NCBI RefSeq assembly: GCF_029266855.1
Contig: NZ_JAQSWB010000008.1
Location: 124,001 to 188,000 of the forward strand
Length of the DNA stretch: 64,000 nucleotides
Source of the DNA: Fluviicola sp.
GTDB lineage: Bacteria > Bacteroidota > Bacteroidia > Flavobacteriales_D > Crocinitomicaceae
Reading direction: 5' to 3'
Shown: piece after piece, positions 56,651 to 64,000 of the stretch
How the letters are laid out: each line of letters starts with the position of its first letter
Position numbering within the stretch: the stretch's first letter is position 1
Program-made: the position numbers and the translations under genes
The notes under the pieces: model-generated
Database searches by the model: none
What the model was told of the DNA's origin: nothing
The model's input: only the letters and a program-made list of their open reading frames with translations

Positions 56651-59600
56651 TTATCCCCATTTTTTCTTATAATATTGAAAACCTGCTTTTATAAACCTTT
56701 GATCTCTCGGGTCATCTCCATAAGGAGGTTTATCAGGGTCTTTTTGCCATGCTGGTTTCGACGTTCCTGATTTAACTTGATACTCACCTGCTTGCTTTAA
56801 TATGAATTTTTCACTAGGAAAAAGTCCGAACGCCAAAGCAACTATCCCAAAATGGTGATTGCCCACATCTTGTGATTCCATTAACGTGCCTTTGAAAGAA
56901 AAGGTAGTTTTGCCATCATTTGCTACTCCAAAAATAGTTTTCATATTACTTTTCAAATCCCAGTCACCTCCTGTTCTTACTAATTTTTTAAACTCAAACG
57001 GATTATATAATTCTTTGGCCGTGCTCACATGTGTCTCGATAATATTAGGGTATATTTTATCGATATTAATTGTACCTCCAATTTCACCAATTTTTTTTCC
57101 TCCTGCACTCGTATTATCTGACTTATAATTTTTCTTTACATCTGCATCCGTATATGCATTTTCATGAAGATAAACACCATTATCCCCATCATCAACGCTA
57201 TGTAAAACTCTACCGTTTTTATCAATATGGGTAGACTCTACACCCTTACCGGTTGGATCTATTAATCTGATCGGGTTCCCCATCACATAATTGTAAGTAC
57301 TCCATCCTGGGTATTTATCCGCCCAAGGGTCAGTGCTTAAAAATCTAGCGATGTCTGAATCGTAATATCTAGCCCCCCGGTAATCCAAACCGGTTTCTTT
57401 ATCACGCTCATGGTTAGTAGTCAGATACCTGTCGCCCGCACCATTATCGTATTCTCTCAGGATCTTCCCGTAAGAATAATAATCCAGTGCATTGATAATC
57501 GTTGGAACAGCTTGCTGATTTACCATAAAGGCCACGCGCGTGTTCCCTAAATGATCGCAGAGGAAGAAGCTTGCTTCGTCCGGCCGGATCTTGTAATCTC
57601 CCGGGAGCTCATTGGTTACACGTGCCACACGGTCTGTGCCATATACGAAGTATTCGGTGCTTTTCACCGTGTTGTGGGTGGTGTTGTCGGTAACAAACTT
57701 TACAATCGCCAAATCCCGGCCCAGTGCGTCTTTGATATACATCTCCTGCGTGGTTTGAGCTAAAGATATCACTTTTTTGGCAATGCGCTGGTCTGTGCCA
57801 TCGTAGAGATAATAAGCATGATCATTACTACCAATTGCCACATGCTGAGCATAGGAAGCGCGCACGTAATCTGTTCCGCCCATGTTCCGGGAGTCATCGG
57901 TGAGCAGGTTTCCATTGACATCGTAGGTGTAATTGCGCACTGCTGCTGTTCCCTGGTCTTCCACTTTGGTCAAGCGGTTGGTCCCGTTGGCATAGGTATA
58001 AATGAAATCGTCTACCAACGTGCCGGTATTCGGTTGTGCATCCGGCTTGGTGCGGTATTGATAGCGGATGTTTCCAATTTTATCGTAAACCCAGGATTCG
58101 TCTCCAATGGCATAAGCCATTGACGGATTTGTACTATTTGCTTGTGCATCGACAAAATATCCGACGATTGCATCTGCGTTGGTCAAACGGTTTATATTGT
58201 CGTAACCATAGCCATAAATTGTAGGCTTATTGAAGATCGCTCCGGCCGTTAAATTGTTGATTGCAGCGGTGAAATTGTAGCTCATTTGAACTCCTTTAAT
58301 GTTCCCGTTAAAGGTATTCTCCTGCGCAACAGACGCATTATTGTAACTAGGCAGTACGTTGGCATCGTAGTATAAATTCTCAGTAAACAATGTACTTGAA
58401 ATTTTAGTCAGGCGGTCGCGATGATCGTATTCATTGGATACGGTCTGAATTTGAGTTCCGGTTCCCGCAACGAAGAAATCCTTTTTAAAAACCGTTCCCC
58501 GCGCATCATCATATGTATAGGCACTGATTTTGGTTGCGTCTGTAATTGACTGGTCGCCTTGCGAAGCGAGTACTTCGTTTAAACGGTTCAATTCATCGTA
58601 CTGATAGAAATACTTCATTTCAATGCTTCCATTGTTATCCAGGTCTACTTTTTGTTCGAGCAGTGAGCCGCGGAAATTATAGCTGGTATACTCTATTTTC
58701 GCTCTTACCGCGAATTGATCACTGACAGCGATATCTAACGGATGTTGTCTGATTGTTTGTGAAGCCAGCAGATCTTCCGTATTGTAGGCATACTGGATTT
58801 CCTGGATAGGAGCACCATTGGAGTTGCCAAGCGTTGAGTAGGATAGCGATTTTACGAGTTTACCCAAAGCAAGCGGAGAGGCCTGAGATACTCCATATTC
58901 CATTTGTTTTTCCAGTACGACAAATGAATAAGGAGGTGTAATCGGCATCCTCTCTACCAGAACCGGTCCACTTCCGAAAGGATCATGGGAGTTATAGCGG
59001 ATTAACCAATCCTGGGTCATCCGGTCAGAAAACACGTAATCAAAATAATCCGTGCTTCCGGGACTTCCTTGCATTTTAGTTATAAAACAGAACGGATCAT
59101 GATGGATTGAATTTGCCACCAATTGCTGCCGGACCAGGTTCCCATAGATATCGTACAAAAATTCACGGTATCGCGGCGCGGGGTCATTGCTTGAATTTAG
59201 ATTAGCTCGATCCAATTGGTCCTGAACTGCCCGGATTTTTCCATTCCTGTTATAGATATAGCGTTTTTCACCGCCATCTACATTTTTTTCGCGGATCAAC
59301 TGTCCGAGCATATTGTACTGATAGTCGGTATGCTGACGCTGCGGATTGATTGTTTTGGTCAGATTTCCATAGGAATCATAGATAAAGAGTGTCAGGACCC
59401 GGTCATTAAGACAGGGCCAGATCACATAGGATAAAGTAGCTACCGTTTGTCCCATAGCATTGGTATATGTAATGCTTTCTTTTCCATCCTGGTCTGTGAT
59501 GGAAACACGCGTAAATCGGAAATTGCCGGTACCACCTGAATTCATTACCAATTTAAGTTCCGCGTTACTTAATCCGAGTTCACAGGACATAAAGATGTGG

Positions 59601-62600
59601 TTGGCAATACAGGTATTCTTGCGGATTAATGGATTTTGAGTATTAGCAATAGCTATTCCAAAATCGGAATGGAGGATATCAATCGATTTCGGATTGTTTT
59701 CGTACCTGGTGCCATTGCTTAAAATACCTGTTACCGGATCCGGATTGCCCGGGTCAAAGAGAAGATTGCTGTTGGTTATGGTTCCCATGACATCTTTACG
59801 CCATGGCTTGTATTCATTTGTGGGTCTTCCCCAATTGTCGTAAACAACTTTACCGCTGTGTACCTGGACATTTCCACCGCCTTTGTACGCCTGAATAGTT
59901 CCGTGTTTTCTTCCCAAAGGATCTACAAAGGCTTTTTGAAATTCCCGGGCCATGGTTGTGTCCATGCTTTGATATAAAACGGAGTAAACCGCGTTTTGCT
60001 CAGCCCTCGCGTTAAAGCCCAGGCCAAAATCATGTTTCCACAGAGCATATTCATTTTTGGAAAGTAATCGCGTTCCGTTTTCCTTCACGCTGGTCATGCG
60101 GTTCAATCCATCAAAAGTATATTCCAAGGTATGTCCGGATGGAGTAATCATTTTCTTCACCTGGCCATCATTGGTATATTCAAAGTTGGTACCAAGCGAG
60201 TCTGCTCGTCCGTAACCAACAGTTACACGAACCGGAAGCCCAATGTTCGGAGTTACAACAGAAGAATAGTTGTACAGGAAACTGTAATTCGGATTGGTAC
60301 AATTCGGGTTAGTGGTCCATTTATTGATGGTTGAACTGTAATAGAATTTCGTTTTCAGCCCCACACTATTCGCGATGAGTGCCGGTTGCGTATGCTGATT
60401 CCGTTTTAACACCGTCATGGTGGTTAAAGTATCGTAAGGGAAGACCATTTGAAAACGTCTGAAAAAGCCATTTCCATCCGTACCGTCGAATGTGATATAA
60501 AAATCAGCTATTTCGGTATTCGACCTATCAATACGGCGATCTGTAAAATCAGGACTCACGGCTCCCATGACATTATCCACCTGGACAATCGTTGAACGCA
60601 ACTCCAGGATACGTTTCAAGGCATCGGTTAAAATGATCATATTGGTTGAACCACCCGGTTCATCATCTTCGGGAATGGCCGGATTGCAATCAATCAATTC
60701 AACGCCATTAAAGCACAGTGCATAATTAACCGATGAAGGACAGGCAAAATATCCGATTACCGGATCTTTCCAAAGGCAGTAGTTGAAAGGCAGCTGTTCC
60801 AAAAATTGTTCTTCCGTACCATATTTGAGTCGAATGCATGATGCACAGCCAACGGGGTCTGCAGGCGGAGTTCCGACCGGAGGACAACTTGGTCCTGAAC
60901 TATCAGCAAAAGTTTGATTGAATGAGAAAGCATCTGTTCCCCAGCGCGCATCATAGAAATAATACTCACTTTTGCGTTTTTCCGACGCGTCACGTTGATT
61001 TTTAGTAATACTCATCTGCTGGAACGGAGTAGAACGCATCCCATACTGGCGGCTTTTCACCATTCCGTCGTATTTCGGTATAACCGGAGCACCGGCATTA
61101 TATGCATCGAAGAATTCAGTTCCCCATCGGGCATCGTACATCACGGTATCCAAATCATCAGCCAATACTATCGGGGTGAACGAAGTCCCAACACCATTTA
61201 CGTCATTGATATCGTAGTTATACCAATAGCGGTCGTAACGGTTCTTCAAATCAAAGAGGTAGAAATACTGTTTTTCATCTTTCGCAGTTGGTAAATGAGG
61301 TGATGTGGTAGTTATGCTGAATACCTGCCAGGAAGGTTCGTGTTTGAGTCGTAAGGAAGTAACAGTCTTATTTCCTCCTGTCCCGAAATGATCACTGATT
61401 GAAACTGTTCTTGCGGGAATATCTTCCAATCCCATCAGAACCTTGTAAGCTCTTCCTTTGGCAGTTCCATTGTAATCTGCTTCGTAATATTCATACGAAG
61501 TTTTGGTTTCAATATAGTCCCATCCGCTTTGAACCCCGCTATTGCAATAGGCATTTAATGGATTTCCGGTGAAATTGAAATTCGTGAAAGCATTCAATGC
61601 CCCGTATTTTGTTATTAAAGTATTTAAAACACCTGTTTCCAATTGGCGATCTGCAACCGCCACGATGCGTTCCATTTCCTGAGCAGTAAATGCCGGGGAT
61701 CGATTAATCAACTTACCGAACACAGGTTCAGACGGATACTTCCCTCCGGTCTCAATAATTTCTACAATGGTTCCGTTTTGTACATTAGCATTTGCAATAA
61801 TACCTGAAAAATTAGCGTCTGTAATCTGTTGATTATTTAATATTACAGCTAATGATGCATGCGCAAGACTGCGTGATGCCACGATTTTGTCAATAGCTGT
61901 TTCGGTAAATTGTGGCTGCTTTGAGAGCACTTTCGTGAAAGAGGAACTGTTGAAATAGGCAGAACTTGCCATTGCCTGAGTTACCTGATCCGACAGGTAA
62001 GTATTTTTCATCAATAACGCTTCTGCAAAATCCCACCGCGAACGCCTGTTTAGCTGGGGCAATAAAGTCAGTAAAACATCATCTGAAATATAGGACTGCT
62101 GATTGATTACTGAAAGTGGGGAAGATTTTAAACTGGTAATTCCTGCATTGGCATAATAAGTTGTAAATTGCTTTAAAATCAAGTTACTGAGATTCCCCTG
62201 AAGCATTAACAATTGAATTTTCTCATCATAACCAATTGCTGTTGACTTCATCATGTGATATAATGTAGAATCAGGTAAAGGAGACTGCACGATTAAGGTA
62301 TCCATTATTTTTTTGGTGTCCCCGGTTTGGATCAACGCAATTTGTCTTGGAGTTGATTCTCCATGATAAGCTATGGGATTTGTAAACCCGATTCCAAATG
62401 GATTCGGATCCAAATTCAAAACAGCTGGCAACGTAGTTCCGCCTATAACAGCTTGCTTGTACTTATAATCATCGTATGTTCGGTTTATTTCTTCTGTCTT
62501 TTTGATGAAATACGAATGAAATAAAAATTCCGGGTTGTGTGTGCTATCTGCGTATAATTCAGGATAAAATTCAAATTCCATGAATTTGGGTAATTCGAAG

Positions 62601-64000
62601 GTTTCAACAGGGCCATTGAATGCCGGAATATCCAGCCAGGGGTATGCTGCGGGACCTACATAAGTTTGATTGGTAGGTATCGTCATTGTAATTGAAAGAG
62701 GTAAATTTAAATAGTAATCACGGTATTCATATTGCCCACCCGGATTGTCGTATTCCTGATCCCAGAAAATGTGTTCTTTATAGGGGTTGGGGCGAGTATA
62801 CCCATTTTTATAGGCTAGTGTATAATCGTAGGAGATGAGTTTTTCAGTATGAACTTTATTTGTTACATCGTATTCTTTCACGGATTTCAACTTTCCGTGG
62901 AAAAGATAATCCTGGTATTCCTGGTTTGTGGGAGCAACGGGATATAATTGAGTGTTGTTACCAAAATGCTCATAAACCGTTTTGTTTACAAAGTTTGTCG
63001 AACCTTCGACTAAAGCCGGGCCGTAAACCGTAACTTTTCGGAATCCGGCATCCGAAGATGATAACTGCGTTTCGAAAAACCTCGGAATATCTACAAAGTA
63101 CTGAGTTCTTCTTGAAACTTTTGAACCCGGATCAAAGTCATACGTCCATTTTTTATGTCCGTTATCCGTAATAGTAATATTATTTTTCACCAAATCATCC
63201 TCATCATTTTTCAGAATCGTTTGAACAATTGGAGATACCGTAACAGCAGATTGATTTCCGTATTGTGGAGCAACGGAGGTACCTGAACAATTGTTTTTAA
63301 AGGTCACATTGGAATTGTACCTTGTTCTGTTATCACTTGCGCTTACGGGGTAATATTCAATTTTGGTAATTCCTCCAAGTTGATCAACAATTTTTGAAAG
63401 AACCATACCTGTATACCCATTAAGAGGAGACGCAATGTTGTATTTTACAAAGGGGCTTTTAAATGGTTCATAAGATAAGAACGTAGTGGGCAGTAAAGTA
63501 GTATCTGTAATGCCATTTACAGGAATGTCCCGTACTTTATCCAGTAATACAATTACTTGCATGAAAGATTTATAACGTATGCTATCATTGTCAACGTAAT
63601 GATAGTTTTCCGGGATCACTGCGCTTACGCTTTTGTATTCCAGTTTTTTCTTAGAGATCAAATGAAGCCCGGATTCCACCGGTCCTCCGACCTCTCCATT
63701 AACCTGATAAAATTCTACATGCGTCAACATGTACGGATTTTTCGTGTATCGGAGCAGTTCTAATTCACTCAGCTTAACCGATTCATCCATTTTTGTAGGG
63801 ACATTATCATGGGTGTATCCCTGAAGCGGAACAAGAGCATTCCACCATAATTTCATGATTGAATTCGTTGCATCGGAAGTGTTTGCAAATGCGTTCAGAT
63901 AAGTAACCATACGCTTGTAAATAGGAAGCATTTGTGCCCATGGCAAGCCAATTCCAAAATTAGAACCGATGTCAGCAGCTGAGCGCACGCCGCTTGAAGT
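56651..64000 (-). CDS. Giant RHS-repeat protein with probable polymorphic toxin type 44 C-terminus; 5' end outside window
   Basis: At least 2,449 codons; the frame is open to the window edge, and the first methionine-like codon (GTG 63988) need not be the start. From N to C: a SpvB/RHS-like beta region; an all-helical repeat region (about 62310-61585); a 7-Cys segment (about 60900-60685); YD/RHS repeats (about 60200-57950); the RHS core (DHLGNTRVAF, YRGARYYDSDIARFLSTDPW, PIRLIDPTGKG, ending near 57242); and a C-terminal domain of about 195 residues with GGDWDLK, GNHHFGIVA, YGDDPRDQRFIKAG. The last pattern fits the type 44 toxin domain as I know it. Likely delivers the toxin to neighbouring cells. 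T9SS or other route unknown. Confidence 0.8.
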   Translation of the reverse strand, partial: TSSGVRSAADIGSNFGIGLPWAQMLPIYKRMVTYLNAFANTSDATNSIMKLWWNALVPLQGYTHDNVPTKMDESVKLSELELLRYTKNPYMLTHVEFYQVNGEVGGPVESGLHLISKKKLEYKSVSAVIPENYHYVDNDSIRYKSFMQVIVLLDKVRDIPVNGITDTTLLPTTFLSYEPFKSPFVKYNIASPLNGYTGMVLSKIVDQLGGITKIEYYPVSASDNRTRYNSNVTFKNNCSGTSVAPQYGNQSAVTVSPIVQTILKNDEDDLVKNNITITDNGHKKWTYDFDPGSKVSRRTQYFVDIPRFFETQLSSSDAGFRKVTVYGPALVEGSTNFVNKTVYEHFGNNTQLYPVAPTNQEYQDYLFHGKLKSVKEYDVTNKVHTEKLISYDYTLAYKNGYTRPNPYKEHIFWDQEYDNPGGQYEYRDYYLNLPLSITMTIPTNQTYVGPAAYPWLDIPAFNGPVETFELPKFMEFEFYPELYADSTHNPEFLFHSYFIKKTEEINRTYDDYKYKQAVIGGTTLPAVLNLDPNPFGIGFTNPIAYHGESTPRQIALIQTGDTKKIMDTLIVQSPLPDSTLYHMMKSTAIGYDEKIQLLMLQGNLSNLILKQFTTYYANAGITSLKSSPLSVINQQSYISDDVLLTLLPQLNRRSRWDFAEALLMKNTYLSDQVTQAMASSAYFNSSSFTKVLSKQPQFTETAIDKIVASRSLAHASLAVILNNQQITDANFSGIIANANVQNGTIVEIIETGGKYPSEPVFGKLINRSPAFTAQEMERIVAVADRQLETGVLNTLITKYGALNAFTNFNFTGNPLNAYCNSGVQSGWDYIETKTSYEYYEADYNGTAKGRAYKVLMGLEDIPARTVSISDHFGTGGNKTVTSLRLKHEPSWQVFSITTTSPHLPTAKDEKQYFYLFDLKNRYDRYWYNYDINDVNGVGTSFTPIVLADDLDTVMYDARWGTEFFDAYNAGAPVIPKYDGMVKSRQYGMRSTPFQQMSITKNQRDASEKRKSEYYFYDARWGTDAFSFNQTFADSSGPSCPPVGTPPADPVGCASCIRLKYGTEEQFLEQLPFNYCLWKDPVIGYFACPSSVNYALCFNGVELIDCNPAIPEDDEPGGSTNMIILTDALKRILELRSTIVQVDNVMGAVSPDFTDRRIDRSNTEIADFYITFDGTDGNGFFRRFQMVFPYDTLTTMTVLKRNQHTQPALIANSVGLKTKFYYSSTINKWTTNPNCTNPNYSFLYNYSSVVTPNIGLPVRVTVGYGRADSLGTNFEYTNDGQVKKMITPSGHTLEYTFDGLNRMTSVKENGTRLLSKNEYALWKHDFGLGFNARAEQNAVYSVLYQSMDTTMAREFQKAFVDPLGRKHGTIQAYKGGGNVQVHSGKVVYDNWGRPTNEYKPWRKDVMGTITNSNLLFDPGNPDPVTGILSNGTRYENNPKSIDILHSDFGIAIANTQNPLIRKNTCIANHIFMSCELGLSNAELKLVMNSGGTGNFRFTRVSITDQDGKESITYTNAMGQTVATLSYVIWPCLNDRVLTLFIYDSYGNLTKTINPQRQHTDYQYNMLGQLIREKNVDGGEKRYIYNRNGKIRAVQDQLDRANLNSSNDPAPRYREFLYDIYGNLVRQQLVANSIHHDPFCFITKMQGSPGSTDYFDYVFSDRMTQDWLIRYNSHDPFGSGPVLVERMPITPPYSFVVLEKQMEYGVSQASPLALGKLVKSLSYSTLGNSNGAPIQEIQYAYNTEDLLASQTIRQHPLDIAVSDQFAVRAKIEYTSYNFRGSLLEQKVDLDNNGSIEMKYFYQYDELNRLNEVLASQGDQSITDATKISAYTYDDARGTVFKKDFFVAGTGTQIQTVSNEYDHRDRLTKISSTLFTENLYYDANVLPSYNNASVAQENTFNGNIKGVQMSYNFTAAINNLTAGAIFNKPTIYGYGYDNINRLTNADAIVGYFVDAQANSTNPSMAYAIGDESWVYDKIGNIRYQYRTKPDAQPNTGTLVDDFIYTYANGTNRLTKVEDQGTAAVRNYTYDVNGNLLTDDSRNMGGTDYVRASYAQHVAIGSNDHAYYLYDGTDQRIAKKVISLAQTTQEMYIKDALGRDLAIVKFVTDNTTHNTVKSTEYFVYGTDRVARVTNELPGDYKIRPDEASFFLCDHLGNTRVAFMVNQQAVPTIINALDYYSYGKILREYDNGAGDRYLTTNHERDKETGLDYRGARYYDSDIARFLSTDPWADKYPGWSTYNYVMGNPIRLIDPTGKGVESTHIDKNGRVLHSVDDGDNGVYLHENAYTDADVKKNYKSDNTSAGGKKIGEIGGTINIDKIYPNIIETHVSTAKELYNPFEFKKLVRTGGDWDLKSNMKTIFGVANDGKTTFSFKGTLMESQDVGNHHFGIVALAFGLFPSEKFILKQAGEYQVKSGTSKPAWQKDPDKPPYGDDPRDQRFIKAGFQYYKKKWG

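Noticed and set aside
51756-64000. Mobile element carrying the RHS locus
   Set aside because: No transposase, integrase or flanking direct repeats were seen, so transfer cannot be claimed from this window.

Overview
The window looks like a chromosomal segment of a Bacteroidota bacterium, most likely order Flavobacteriales, with a Fluviicola/Crocinitomicaceae-like organism as my best guess (inference). The reasons are a PorQ type IX secretion (T9SS) component, cargo with both T9SS C-terminal domain classes (type A and CHU_C), menaquinone synthesis, many OMP/TonB-receptor genes, families typical of the phylum (DUF4924, DUF4856/imelysin, OmpH lipoprotein, GIN/DUF2807), and promoters of the Bacteroidota type (TTG, 19-23 bases, TAnnTTTG).

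Layout. 1-3006 (minus): aspartate aminotransferase, a PfkB heptose-type kinase and menG, which is cut by the window edge. 3.3-9.3 kb: small or poorly known genes, including a seven-bladed propeller protein, a YcxB-like/NYN-LOTUS RNase pair and secreted or membrane hypotheticals. 9.5-12.5 kb: a large T9SS cargo protein. 12.6-15.2 kb (minus): the DUF2157-DUF4401-GDYXXLXY membrane trio. 15.3-19.4 kb: 3-hydroxybutyryl-CoA dehydrogenase, a GT39-like glycosyltransferase, an OMP and a GH25 lysozyme. 19.5-22.3 kb (minus): DUF4924, an OmpH-like lipoprotein, SiaC and a BadF-type kinase. 22.4-29.3 kb: a tightly coupled five-gene operon (DUF4856 lipoprotein, imelysin-like lipoprotein, HTTM protein, TonB receptor, Ser/Thr kinase) that looks like metal or iron uptake. 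29.4-34.2 kb: tag glycosylase, a PaaY-like hexapeptide protein, a cold-shock protein, and pyruvate dehydrogenase E2 and E1-alpha. 34.5-41.4 kb: phosphoesterase, porQ, an OMP, cmk, an ACT protein, a GIN lipoprotein, a PagL-like protein and mazG. 41.5-51.1 kb: TonB receptor, a CHU_C giant with 74-residue repeats, an M61 peptidase and lpdA (E3).

51.1-64 kb is an accessory region, visibly AT-rich over its small genes. It holds a very large RHS-repeat protein (5' end outside the window) with a probable polymorphic-toxin type 44 C-terminus. Downstream lie nine small genes, seven of them predicted to be exported and four to be lipoproteins, interrupted by a broken copy of the RHS core. This is the best candidate for an undescribed system: a polymorphic-toxin locus with an envelope-located set of candidate immunity or accessory proteins.

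The intergenic spaces carry a second layer of structure: several families of very short-period repeat arrays (7, 8 or 9 bp units), dispersed palindromes, and a tandem duplication of an array plus a terminator behind lpdA. Many promoters share an extended -7 element, TAnnTTYG usually followed by C, and three genes may be transcribed without a leader. No tRNA, rRNA, CRISPR array or complete insertion sequence was seen.
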